Assembly: GCF_022559585.1 (NCBI RefSeq)
Contig: NZ_CP087114.1
Coordinates: forward strand, 1,095,095 to 1,159,094
DNA length: 64,000 bases
Source of the DNA: Bartonella machadoae
GTDB taxonomy: Bacteria; Pseudomonadota; Alphaproteobacteria; Rhizobiales; Rhizobiaceae
Direction of reading: 5' to 3'
Position 1 is the first letter of the stretch; each line of letters opens with the position of its first letter. The notes under the pieces were generated by a model that saw only the letters and a list, made by a program, of their open reading frames with translations, ran no database searches and was not told the DNA's origin. The translations under genes were made by a program, and so were the position numbers. Below are positions 55,853 to 63,748 of the stretch, piece after piece.

Positions 55853-56222
55853 TGTACACCTCCAAAGATTTGTTCTCTCAAGCAAGCCAATCCTCTGGAT
55901 GTGATTTTTGTTGAAGGGAGCACCTTTTCTGTACCATCCGGTCTTTGAATTGTGATAGCAGGGCAATCCATGAGACCTTTCTTGATCTTATCCTGATAGG
56001 GTAACAAAGGAGCACCCGGAGCCCTTCGATAGACCCAATCATGTTTACGCAAGTAATCAGTTAAGTCTTTTGGTCGTACCTCTAACATCTTTGCAGATTC
56101 AATCAAACCAAACAGACCATCAGAGCGTTTTAAACCATCAAGCGCCTTTGCTTTGGGTTCTAACTCAGCAATTACATGATCTTTCTGCTCGATTTGGCTT
56201 TGTAAGTGATTCAAAACACCAA
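55849..56222 (-). repeat. Arm 2 of the long inverted repeat
   Basis: Near-identical inverted copy of 44951-45325, covering the KilAC half of antirepressor 2. Recombination between the arms would invert the 10.5-kb segment between them. Confidence 0.88.
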
Positions 56223-56580
56223 GTAACGCTTCGGGCTTGGAATAATCTATCTTTGGTATTGTTACTTGCTTCAAAAGCCGTTCACATTTGATAAAGTATT
56301 GACGTGCTTCATGTCCTTTATCATTACGCTCGATCATTGAAAGGTGTTTAGCCATGTCTAATGTAATGTGGTATTCTTTTACCTTTCCACCGCTTACTAA
56401 ATTTTTAGTAAGCGTTATAAAGTTTATATTTTCCTGAAATTTGCATTCTTTAATGCGATTTTTAATCCAATCATTAAAGCGAGCTTTTATTTCTAAAAAC
56501 GCATGTAATTCACGTGCATTGACCGTTTGAACAGTTTCCTGATCAATTGTTTGTTCCGATATCGGAAGAAGAGTATTCAT
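55849..56580 (-). CDS. Antirepressor 2: AntA/AntB N-terminus and KilAC C-terminus
   Basis: A 243-residue paralogue of antirepressor 1. AntA/AntB part: VQTVNARELHAFLEIKARFNDWIKNRI, EYHITLDMAKHLSMIERNDKGHEARQYFIKCER; KilAC part nearly identical to copy 1 over 125 residues, ending EQIFGGVQ. The N-terminal domain differs at about half of its positions, suggesting a different repressor target or partner. Expression is probably controlled by its own C4 RNA upstream. Confidence 0.92.
   Translation of the reverse strand: MNTLLPISEQTIDQETVQTVNARELHAFLEIKARFNDWIKNRIKECKFQENINFITLTKNLVSGGKVKEYHITLDMAKHLSMIERNDKGHEARQYFIKCERLLKQVTIPKIDYSKPEALLGVLNHLQSQIEQKDHVIAELEPKAKALDGLKRSDGLFGLIESAKMLEVRPKDLTDYLRKHDWVYRRAPGAPLLPYQDKIKKGLMDCPAITIQRPDGTEKVLPSTKITSRGLACLREQIFGGVQ
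56391..56414. repeat. Palindrome inside antirepressor 2 gene, 11-bp arms
   Basis: CGCTTACTAAA (56391-56401) and TTTAGTAAGCG (56404-56414), perfect arms with a two-base loop. It starts at codon 56 of antirepressor 2, the same codon position as the unrelated palindrome in antirepressor 1. Confidence 0.9.
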
Positions 56581-56586
56581 GATGAA

Positions 56587-56632
56587 CTCCTAGTTGTTAG
56601 ACGTTTTTCATTGACACTTTAATTAGAAAGTG
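56587..56632 (-). promoter_or_regulatory. C4 target at the antirepressor ribosome-binding site, cassette 2
   Basis: Minus strand: hairpin CACTTT/AAAGTG (56615-56632), b TGAAAAAC (56603-56610), a CAACTAG (56590-56596) that overlaps the Shine-Dalgarno AGGAG (56587-56591) by two bases, as in cassette 1. The hairpin stem differs in sequence from cassette 1 but keeps pairing. Confidence 0.88.
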
Positions 56633-56712
56633 CCGGGTGCTGAAAAACACGGCAACTAGCCCGTCGTTACACTTTCCCCGCAAGGGTATTGTATGATGTA
56701 ACCACACCCGAC
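56633..56712 (-). ncRNA. C4-type antisense RNA 2, controls antirepressor 2
   Basis: Same fold as C4 RNA 1: outer stem CGGGTG (56705-56710) with CACCCG (56634-56639); second stem GTTACA (56697-56702) with TGTAAC (56666-56671), changed in sequence but still paired; third stem ACGG (56661-56664) with CCGT (56649-56652), loop GCTAGTTG. a' CTAGTTG (56653-56659) and b' GTTTTTCA (56641-56648) are perfect complements of this cassette's own a and b, and not of cassette 1. The paired changes in stems and in target segments are strong evidence for function. Confidence 0.9.
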
Positions 56713-56719
56713 AAATTCG

Positions 56720-56749
56720 CTTATATGCTATATGCATACGACGAGTCAA
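56720..56749 (-). promoter_or_regulatory. C4 RNA promoter, cassette 2
   Basis: Minus strand TTGACT (56744-56749), 18 bases, TATAAG (56720-56725). Same spacing as in cassette 1. Confidence 0.8.
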
Positions 56750-56763
56750 AACTTTTAATCGGC

Positions 56764-56816
56764 GGAGAAGAGACTGTTTCGGCAATCTATCCGCTAGTTG
56801 CTAAAAGTGTTTTTCA
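56764..56816 (-). promoter_or_regulatory. Upstream duplicate of the C4 target segments (b1/a1), cassette 2
   Basis: Minus strand: b1 TGAAAAAC (56809-56816) and a1 CAACTAG (56794-56800), followed by a stem-loop region with AGCGG and TCCGCC borders and GATTG/CAGTC inner stem. Each segment equals the cassette-2 target, not the cassette-1 target. Confidence 0.75.
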
Positions 56817-56829
56817 AGCACTTGATTCG

Positions 56830-56857
56830 ATTATTCATATTCCCATAATCTTGTCAA
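56830..56857 (-). promoter_or_regulatory. Upstream promoter candidate of C4 cassette 2
   Basis: Minus strand TTGACA (56852-56857), 16 bases, AATAAT (56830-56835), 13 bases before b1. Matches position and spacing of the cassette-1 candidate. Confidence 0.6.
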
Positions 56858-56897
56858 GCAGTAATATAAGATTTTTTAAAAATGATAAGAGGGTCCT

Positions 56898-57248
56898 TTA
56901 TTTTACCTCCCGTAAAATAAGTTTATACATACCGGATTCAGAGGCTTGTACATCGGTGACAACGAAGCGCTCTTGAGAGGGATCTTCAGTGTTTTCAGGG
57001 GAGAGCACCACGATACTATCCTCAGCCTTTGGTGGTATCCCCCCAATATCATTGATACAAAGATCAAGTTCTTTTCTTGGAATTGTTGTTGGTATTCTGC
57101 CACCAGCATCCGATTCAGAATGTTTGATGCCGTAAATTGCTGTAATCCGAAAAGATTGCTGGTTATCCTTTCGCGTATAGATGACGGGCTGCCCAAAGGT
57201 GTTGCGTACCTCTTTTACCATTTTGTTAAGCAGCCCGTGCCATAGCAT
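56898..57248 (-). CDS. Head-tail joining protein, FII-like (tentative)
   Basis: A 116-residue protein: LWHGLLNKMVKEVRNTFGQPVIYTRKDNQQSFRITAIYG and a C-terminal beta stretch (RFVVTDVQASESGMYKLILREVK). The pattern and its position directly after the major capsid gene fit the lambda FII (Phage_attach) type of head-tail joiner, but the match is weak by eye. ATG 57248 has GGAGGG seven bases upstream. Last gene of the head operon before cassette 2. Confidence 0.6.
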   Translation of the reverse strand: MLWHGLLNKMVKEVRNTFGQPVIYTRKDNQQSFRITAIYGIKHSESDAGGRIPTTIPRKELDLCINDIGGIPPKAEDSIVVLSPENTEDPSQERFVVTDVQASESGMYKLILREVK

Positions 57249-57249
57249 G

Positions 57250-58326
57250 TTATTTCCCTCCAATGACGGCTTTGAACAGCATTTCAGGACGTGTGCAAAT
57301 GTAAAGCGGATAGCTGTAGACTTCAGGCTTCACCCATGCATTACGGTCATGATCGACGATTAGCATCGTGTAGAGAGGTTTTCCCACCGTGTTGGCAAAA
57401 TCTAAGCTTTCACCAGGTGCAAAGGTTTTCTGGAATACACCAGGCGCATTAACAGGAAAGAATTGACATTCATCAGGCTTAATTCCTATCGCACGCTTTG
57501 TTCCAGCCTTTGCACTCACATTATAGTTATGAATACTGCGATAATTGATAAAGGTCACACCCGCAAAGTCAAAACTACCAAAGCTCCCTGAGCCAAGAGC
57601 ACTTGGTGTTGCAACGCCTCCTGCGCTATTGAGTGTCTGAGCTAAGGCTGTGTTTAAATAGGTTTCACGAATGGTTTTATGGTTTTTTAGTTTGGAAAAG
57701 AATTCATTCCCACAAAGTCCAATAATCCGTGAACGGTCAGAGAATGCTCCTTTTGAAGCTTCAATCATTCGCATAATGACCTGATCAACATTATCAGCAA
57801 CATTGGTTGTTTCATTCTCCAGTTTAAAGTCAATTGGCTTTGGTGGGGTAATTTCCCATTCCTTATACCAATCGACAATCACCGAACCATCAGCATCAAG
57901 GACAACACCTTGAACAGCACCAAGCTGCATGTTTTCCCATGTCAATTCGATTTCAGAAATCAGTTTCTTTTGTTTTCTGGCAATATATTTCATTGCCGTC
58001 TCTAACTGATCTTCTGTGCCAAATTCACGCCGGTTTTGGATTTCTTCTGATTTCACAGTATCACTTTTGGCAATACGGGTTGTTTTGAAAAACCGAAGAT
58101 TACGACTGTCTCTGTCACCTTCTGCTAAAGGGGCTCCGCGTTCGCTGGTTTGAATAAGCGAAAATGTATTATCACGCCGTTCAATACCAACCACTGTGGT
58201 GCTGGTTTCAACTTCTTCAAAAAGATTGAGAGAGCTTACAAGACCCGGTTGAAACTCATAGTTTTCAATGGCTTTCATCATTGTAATGCTTGAGAAAGCA
58301 TCATGTTTAAAAAAATTCATATCCAT
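57250..58326 (-). CDS. Major capsid protein, lambda gpE type
   Basis: A 358-residue capsid protein of the lambda gpE family: FQPGLVSSLNLFEEVETSTTVVGIERRDNTFSLIQTSERGAPL, FKTTRIAKSDTVKSEEIQNRREFG, and C-terminal EVYSYPLYICTRPEMLFKAVIGGK. It follows decoration protein D as in lambda. Confidence 0.93.
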   Translation of the reverse strand: MDMNFFKHDAFSSITMMKAIENYEFQPGLVSSLNLFEEVETSTTVVGIERRDNTFSLIQTSERGAPLAEGDRDSRNLRFFKTTRIAKSDTVKSEEIQNRREFGTEDQLETAMKYIARKQKKLISEIELTWENMQLGAVQGVVLDADGSVIVDWYKEWEITPPKPIDFKLENETTNVADNVDQVIMRMIEASKGAFSDRSRIIGLCGNEFFSKLKNHKTIRETYLNTALAQTLNSAGGVATPSALGSGSFGSFDFAGVTFINYRSIHNYNVSAKAGTKRAIGIKPDECQFFPVNAPGVFQKTFAPGESLDFANTVGKPLYTMLIVDHDRNAWVKPEVYSYPLYICTRPEMLFKAVIGGK

Positions 58327-58338
58327 GTGCGTATTCTC

Positions 58339-58707
58339 CTATCGCAACAGAATTTTATTGTTGTCTTCTAAAGACTGGATAGCTGCCATTTTTTCTTGCT
58401 CCAGTATTGCATCGGGCCATATCAGTTCCGAAGCTTTTACAGTACTCAAACGCGCTGTAATGACGGCACGTTGTTCTTCACCTGTTGCATCAACAGTGGC
58501 ATAAGAAATCCCTGCGGGCACCGCACTGCCATCAGATGCTGCCGGATTAAGAGGGACATATTTTCCCGTTTTTGTTATCTTTCCCATGACAGTCCCAGCC
58601 TCAATGAAGGCTCCTGATGCAAACACCACTTGTTCATTTGACATGTCAGGGTCGTAGCGCCCAAGATAAGCGCCATTGCGAACATCTTCATAAATAATAT
58701 GACTCAT
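58339..58707 (-). CDS. Head decoration protein, lambda gpD type
   Basis: A 122-residue decoration protein that stabilises the expanded capsid: DVRNGAYLGRYDPDMSNEQVVFASGAFIEAGTVMGKITKTGKYVPLNPAASDGSAVPAGI. ATG 58707 overlaps the upstream stop (ATGA) and has GGAAGG seven bases upstream. Confidence 0.9.
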   Translation of the reverse strand: MSHIIYEDVRNGAYLGRYDPDMSNEQVVFASGAFIEAGTVMGKITKTGKYVPLNPAASDGSAVPAGISYATVDATGEEQRAVITARLSTVKASELIWPDAILEQEKMAAIQSLEDNNKILLR

Positions 58708-59138
58708 TTCATTGCCTTCCAAATTGATTGCCATTTTGCATGAATTTTTGCCTTGCTTTCTCCATCAGTATGAGGAACATAAGGCGATAGTTTTAAAGAG
58801 GCGCTTTGCGAGCTAGCCTCCGTCAAGACGCACTGGCGTGCTTTCTCGATACTCATACCGTTTTGAATAGCCTTTGCGGCATCAAAAGAAACCCCTAAGC
58901 GCTTTGCTTGCCTTTCAAGGGTTGTCAGTGCTTGAGCGCGCTTTCTTTCTTGTTCAAGGATGGCTTTTAGGTTTTCGCGTTTGTCCTCATTGTCTTCATC
59001 CTCCTCTTCGTCTTCGTTGTCGTCAAAGATTTCGGCGTTTTTATCGATGTCGTGATCATTTTCATCCTCTTCTTCATCGCGGATGTCGACAATCTCTTCA
59101 TCTTCTTCTTGTTGGGCGCGGTATTGTGTGCGTGCCAT
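58704..59138 (-). CDS. Acidic scaffold-like protein overlapping the protease gene
   Basis: A 144-residue protein: first 55 residues very acidic (EEDEEIVDIRDEEEDENDHD, DDNEDEEEDEDNED), then a helical stretch (LKAILEQERKRAQALTTLERQAKRLGVSFDAAKAIQNGMSIEKAR). Composition and place between protease and decoration genes fit a capsid scaffold, like lambda Nu3. Its start lies 172 bases inside the protease frame, in another frame. Confidence 0.65.
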   Translation of the reverse strand: MARTQYRAQQEEDEEIVDIRDEEEDENDHDIDKNAEIFDDNEDEEEDEDNEDKRENLKAILEQERKRAQALTTLERQAKRLGVSFDAAKAIQNGMSIEKARQCVLTEASSQSASLKLSPYVPHTDGESKAKIHAKWQSIWKAMK

Positions 59139-60034
59139 GTGTTTTGTCCTTCTTTTGCTGTTACAGTTGGGGTTTGTGAGATGAAATCCGTTAAGGATTC
59201 CAAAGCTTGCGCAAGCGTGCCTTGCGCATCTGCTAATCCAAGCGTGATAGCTTGGGTGCCTATAAAAGTTTCTGCCTTTGTGTCACGGATTGCATCAGTA
59301 TTCAGGGGTCTGTTTTGTGCTACCCAATCGACAAACATCTCGTAGAGCAGGGCGCAATCTGCTTGCATTTTGTTAAGCGCAGTATCAGCCAATGGCTCGT
59401 GAGGATTACCATGAACCTTGTGGTCACCTTCAAAGACAAAGGTCCATTTAAACCCCTGTTTTTCATCTGCGCTTGATTGGTCAAGATGCGCACAAACCAC
59501 CCCAATTGAGCCGACAACGCCTGTGCGAGCTACCCAGATTTGCGAAGCAGAACAGGCAATGGCATAAGCAGCAGAACAGGCAAACTCATTGGCATGCGCC
59601 CAAATTGGTTTTTGATGCTGTTTTGAGAGTGCTTGGAATTCTTCAACCAAATCAAACACTCCGCCGGCTTCTCCACCACCACTGTCAATATCGAGCAAAA
59701 CAGCTCGGACATCAGGCTGTTTAATGGCTTCACGAAAAGAGGCGCTTAAGCCTTCATAAGAGGTTAATCCTGAAAGGGCACCAAGCCATGCACCGCGGCG
59801 CACCAGTGTGCCATGAACCGGTAGGATGGCAACATTATTGCGCACCACGTAACTCTCAGGTGGTTTGAAAGATGCGCTATCCCCTTGCAAAAAAGCCTGA
59901 GGGGCAAACTTTTCTCCTGCAAAAAGACGCGGTGCAAGAGCGTTAAGAATGACATCAAGCTTTGTCGAGGCAAGCATATGTGGAACACCAAAAAGCCGTG
60001 ATACTAAAAACGGCATGTCAAGATTATTAGTCAT
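58967..60034 (-). CDS. Head maturation protease, S49 (SppA/lambda gpC) family
   Basis: A 355-residue protease that processes the portal and scaffold in lambda-type heads. Family sequence: NNVAILPVHGTLVRRGAWLGALSGLTSYEGL, VRAVLLDIDSGGGEAGGVFDLVEEF, and the active-site serine region ANEFACSAAYAIACSASQIW with GVVGSIGV. The last ~57 residues overlap the scaffold gene and are Lys/Met/Thr-rich, a mirror of the acidic codons in the other frame, so the real C-terminus may be dictated by that overlap. ATG 60034 has GAGGCG upstream; frame to 60226 is not family sequence. Confidence 0.9.
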   Translation of the reverse strand: MTNNLDMPFLVSRLFGVPHMLASTKLDVILNALAPRLFAGEKFAPQAFLQGDSASFKPPESYVVRNNVAILPVHGTLVRRGAWLGALSGLTSYEGLSASFREAIKQPDVRAVLLDIDSGGGEAGGVFDLVEEFQALSKQHQKPIWAHANEFACSAAYAIACSASQIWVARTGVVGSIGVVCAHLDQSSADEKQGFKWTFVFEGDHKVHGNPHEPLADTALNKMQADCALLYEMFVDWVAQNRPLNTDAIRDTKAETFIGTQAITLGLADAQGTLAQALESLTDFISQTPTVTAKEGQNTWHAHNTAPNKKKMKRLSTSAMKKRMKMITTSIKTPKSLTTTKTKRRMKTMRTNAKT

Positions 60035-61568
60035 TTTTATGCGCCTCACTGCCTTGGTTGCTTTCATAAGTCTCAGAAGGATCTGAATCTGTGAAATTCG
60101 TCGTTTGATTTTCACCAGAGGGTGCCGCCATATCGGTATCAAAAGATAAACCACGGGCACGAGCATCGGTGTGTTCTTCTTCGAGTTCGGCATGGATGCT
60201 GTCGATATCAAAACCCCGTTCGGCAAGTGCCATTCTTCGTGTTTTTAAACCGGCGCGAATTTCTTCTTTTTCTGCCGAGATATCTTTGTTTGGATCAATC
60301 ATTTCAAGCGGGGGCGCAAAGCTTTCACATTGAAGCCATGGCAAGGGATTTTCTTCCCATCCTGGTAATTCTACGCATCCAGCAAGCACGGACATTTCCA
60401 CAAAGCGCTCCCAGACAATGCGGTTGAATTGAAAGGCAATGATATGTTCGCGCCATTGTTTGACGTGACGTCTAAACTGAATAATGGAGGTGCGTACATT
60501 GGAAAAATTACCCCGCGTAACGTCTTCAGTGACAACGGCATAAGGCATATTGAGAGCCGAGCAAATTTTTAAAATATTGCGAAATTGAAAGGCTTCATAA
60601 GAACCACCAACCTCAACAGGATTTGAGAATTTTATCTCTTTATTTTCTCCTAAATAAAATGATCCACCTGGTTCAATGACAGGTAATTCGGATTCTTCTT
60701 CTTCGTCTTTTTCGTTACGATTATCAAGTAATTTGGCGTCGTTTGGGGAATTTCCTGAGATAAACACCGCGAAAAGAGCTGCTGTTCTTTTTCGATCAAG
60801 TTTCGCATCATCATAGGATTCCAATTGAAAGATCTTTGTCATACTGCGCGTTATTTTTGGAGAACCGCGCAATTGTCCGGCAATACGGCGCTCTTTGATA
60901 TGAAGGACCATTCTTGCGGGGATACGCACGCGTTCTTGGCTCTTAAATGCACTGTTTGCAGGGCAATCATCATAGGGGTGGTGTTCCCAGAAATGATAAG
61001 CAACACGCTTGCCACTGGCATCAAATTCAATACCCATACGAATGTAATTGCCTTCAATTTCCGCAGGTCCATTGTAAGTGAGGTCCAGCATTTCGGTTGG
61101 ATAGATTTGTAATTGAAGAGGCACCCCAGAGCGTCCATAAAGGTCAACATAATGCAGTCTTACAAAACATTCGCCGGTTAAAAAGACTTCTCGTGCAATT
61201 GTTGCTTGCAAACCATAAAAGCTCGCATCTTCATCATAATCCGCCTCATCAACCCATTGCCACCATAAGTCTAAAAGCTTTTTCTTTTCTTCTTGAAATC
61301 CTTCAATACGAGGATAAGGTTTAATCCCATCACTCACAGCTGCGGAAACCCATTCTTCTGTTGCCGAGCCATAAAGAGATTCATTGTCATAAAGCCATCT
61401 TGAACGAGCAGTAATGGTTTCGCCGCATTCTTCAATTGCTTTATTGATGTGTTTTTTTGCGGGATCAAACCCACCCATGCGACGGCTTTTGCTTGCAGCT
61501 TCAAGAGGCGGATTGTGTTGACGAGAAATTGTAAAAAAGCCCGTGAGTTTATTGATAAAGCCAGCCAT
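60027..61568 (-). CDS. Portal protein, lambda gpB family
   Basis: A 513-residue portal: DNESLYGSATEEWVSAAVSDGIKPYPRIEG, GECFVRLHYVDLYGRSGVPLQLQIYPTEMLD, RIPARMVLHIKERRIAGQLRGSPKITRSMTKI, and YAVVTEDVTRGNFSNVRTSI are typical of lambda-type portals. Forms the dodecameric vertex for DNA entry. ATG shares a base with the gpW stop (TAATG). Confidence 0.94.
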   Translation of the reverse strand: MAGFINKLTGFFTISRQHNPPLEAASKSRRMGGFDPAKKHINKAIEECGETITARSRWLYDNESLYGSATEEWVSAAVSDGIKPYPRIEGFQEEKKKLLDLWWQWVDEADYDEDASFYGLQATIAREVFLTGECFVRLHYVDLYGRSGVPLQLQIYPTEMLDLTYNGPAEIEGNYIRMGIEFDASGKRVAYHFWEHHPYDDCPANSAFKSQERVRIPARMVLHIKERRIAGQLRGSPKITRSMTKIFQLESYDDAKLDRKRTAALFAVFISGNSPNDAKLLDNRNEKDEEEESELPVIEPGGSFYLGENKEIKFSNPVEVGGSYEAFQFRNILKICSALNMPYAVVTEDVTRGNFSNVRTSIIQFRRHVKQWREHIIAFQFNRIVWERFVEMSVLAGCVELPGWEENPLPWLQCESFAPPLEMIDPNKDISAEKEEIRAGLKTRRMALAERGFDIDSIHAELEEEHTDARARGLSFDTDMAAPSGENQTTNFTDSDPSETYESNQGSEAHKND

Positions 61569-61816
61569 TAATAGCCTCGTGATATATTAAAATAGAAAAC
61601 ACGTGAACGCTTGCGTCCTTCAAGGTTCTCTATTTGTGTGTTCAGCATCTCAAGTGCTCTGCGAAGTTCCTCAACAGAACGGTTGCTTACTTGCTTATCG
61701 CCATGGCGCACGGATTGCGCTCCCGAATAAAGAGCCTCTTCAATTTGTTCGCGTCGCCTTTTTAAACTTTCAAGTCTCTCAGTTTTGCTGTTTATTTGCT
61801 TCAATTCTTCATCCAC
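61568..61816 (-). CDS. Head-tail joining protein, lambda gpW type
   Basis: An 82-residue protein (QINSKTERLESLKRRREQIEEALYSGAQSVRHGDKQVSNRSVEELRRALEMLNTQIENLEG) with the helix-hairpin-helix pattern of gpW. It lies between the large terminase and portal as in lambda. Confidence 0.88.
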   Translation of the reverse strand: MDEELKQINSKTERLESLKRRREQIEEALYSGAQSVRHGDKQVSNRSVEELRRALEMLNTQIENLEGRKRSRVFYFNISRGY

Positions 61817-61819
61817 AAA

Positions 61820-63748
61820 TTACCTCCAATCTCCTCGCATATAAGGATTTATTATCGTTCTGAATTGCTTCCTTTGAGGTTGTGCTGTCTGCGTTCTTTT
61901 GGGAGAAGTGGATGAAGAAATCCCTGATGTTGGCTGCTCTAAAGAAGCGTCAACTTTAAGTTTTTCCAAACGCTCTTCTAAGATATCGACTTCCAGGTTA
62001 AGGTTTATTCCTGCCGAAATTAGCCCCTGTAAAGCGGCATAAGCATAAACCCTACAATCCAAAGCCTCGTTTCTTGCTTTCTCACTTTTTTGCCATTCAA
62101 TGCGCTTGAAGCCTTTAAAATATTTGATGACTTTTCTTTCAGCCGTGAGCTGGTCAAAATATTCTCGATCAAGGCTTTTATGAAAGTGTGTTGCACCAGC
62201 CCCCGATGCTTCAGGACCGGATTTTTTTAATCGTGCCGTGATAATATCTTTTGCCGCATCAACACCAACAATATAGAGATTAATCTGTCCTTTATTGTTT
62301 CTGCTTGGACGGCGTGGCCATACCGCACGCCATCCCGCCTGTCCCTTAATCCCCCAGATGCGTCGTCCTTCACGGGGGCGTACATAATTGTAAACGGCTT
62401 GTGTATGTCCACCACCGGTATCAATACAAGCCGCTGTTATTCTGATGCCATCTTTGTAACCAGGGTGTGACCAACGTCTTGCCAGATATTCATCCAGTTG
62501 GTCCCAGACTTCAAAAGAAGACGGATCACCAGGAATGATGTGATAATCAATGTGCCAGCTTTCTTCACCACGCCCCCATCCAACCACTTCAAGCTCTAAG
62601 CGGTCGTTTTGCACATCGATGCCGGCGGTCAATAACACGGCTTGCGGCGGTGCAATGGGATAATCTTCGCGTTTTGCATAGAGGCTATCAGGATCAACAA
62701 CTTCACCTGTTCTGTCCTCCCATGGCTCTCCAAGCACTGTATTAACAAAAGGTTGCAAAAGCGCTGGATCATCTTTCGCTTCTAAAAACTCTCTTGCGCA
62801 TTCTCCCCACGTTAGCCAAGGTGAATAGAGTGCCGAAATATGATAAGAGCGTAAATTCGGTCTCGTTGATTCACTCGTAGGAACCCAGCACGCGCCTCTT
62901 TCCTCACTCATAAGATCGGTTTTTCTGTGCTCGGCATGTTCATGACCACAATGGGCACAAACAAAAACAGCTTTTTCGGGGGCTCCTTTCGGCCACTTGA
63001 TTTGCGACCAAACAATGGGCTGTAGAACCCCACACTTATCACAAGGGACATTGTAATATCTTTGATCACCAAGCACGAAATCTTTGGCAATACGGCTTGT
63101 GTCACGGTGTGTTGGCGTGGACAATTTAAAAATCTTTCTCTGCACAAAGGTTGAGGTACGCTTTTCGGCAATCATCACAGGATCACCTTCGTTATCCACA
63201 CTGAGAGGATAGGCATCAACTTCATCCAAAATCAGATAACGAATAGGCATGGAACGCAAACCAGCAGCACTGTTTGCTCCTGTAAGCATCAATGCTCCCC
63301 CATCAAATTCTTTCGAAAACATTGTATTTCCGCTGTCACGTGCACGGGCAGGGGCAATGCGTTCACTTAAAACAGGGCTTGCCATAATCATTGGATCAAG
63401 ACGCGTTTTTGACAGTTTCTTCGCGGTCTCGACAGTAGGCATTACATAAAGAGCGGGTCCCGGACTATAGTGAATAGCATAACCGCAGAAGTTCAATCCT
63501 GCTTCAGACATTCCAATTTGCGCTCCTTTCATGACAATTGTTGTTTCAATTGGCACATAAGAAGAAAGGTTATCCATGATTTCGCGCAAATAAGGGGTAC
63601 GCTTTGTTCTCCACAATCTAGGCTCTGCACTTGCTACGGTGCTAAGGTATCTATTCTTATCCGCCCATTGCGAAACCGTGTACGGTGGATCTGGTTGTCG
63701 TGCGTCATTGGCATTGGCGAAAAATTCTTCGATTGCATTTTCATCCAT
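61820..63748 (-). CDS. Terminase large subunit, lambda gpA family
   Basis: A 642-residue DNA-packaging ATPase/nuclease. N-terminal YTVSQWADKNRYLSTVASAEPRLWRTKRTPYLREIMDNL, the ATPase loop VMKGAQIGMSEAGLNF near residue 73, Walker B LILDEVDAYP near 172, a Cys4-like cluster CDKCGVLQP...CAHCGHEH near 235-265, and the nuclease region (LLTAGIDVQNDRLELEVVGWG, CIDTGGGHTQAVYNYV). Its start overlaps the small-subunit stop by eight bases. Confidence 0.95.
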   Translation of the reverse strand: MDENAIEEFFANANDARQPDPPYTVSQWADKNRYLSTVASAEPRLWRTKRTPYLREIMDNLSSYVPIETTIVMKGAQIGMSEAGLNFCGYAIHYSPGPALYVMPTVETAKKLSKTRLDPMIMASPVLSERIAPARARDSGNTMFSKEFDGGALMLTGANSAAGLRSMPIRYLILDEVDAYPLSVDNEGDPVMIAEKRTSTFVQRKIFKLSTPTHRDTSRIAKDFVLGDQRYYNVPCDKCGVLQPIVWSQIKWPKGAPEKAVFVCAHCGHEHAEHRKTDLMSEERGACWVPTSESTRPNLRSYHISALYSPWLTWGECAREFLEAKDDPALLQPFVNTVLGEPWEDRTGEVVDPDSLYAKREDYPIAPPQAVLLTAGIDVQNDRLELEVVGWGRGEESWHIDYHIIPGDPSSFEVWDQLDEYLARRWSHPGYKDGIRITAACIDTGGGHTQAVYNYVRPREGRRIWGIKGQAGWRAVWPRRPSRNNKGQINLYIVGVDAAKDIITARLKKSGPEASGAGATHFHKSLDREYFDQLTAERKVIKYFKGFKRIEWQKSEKARNEALDCRVYAYAALQGLISAGINLNLEVDILEERLEKLKVDASLEQPTSGISSSTSPKRTQTAQPQRKQFRTIINPYMRGDWR

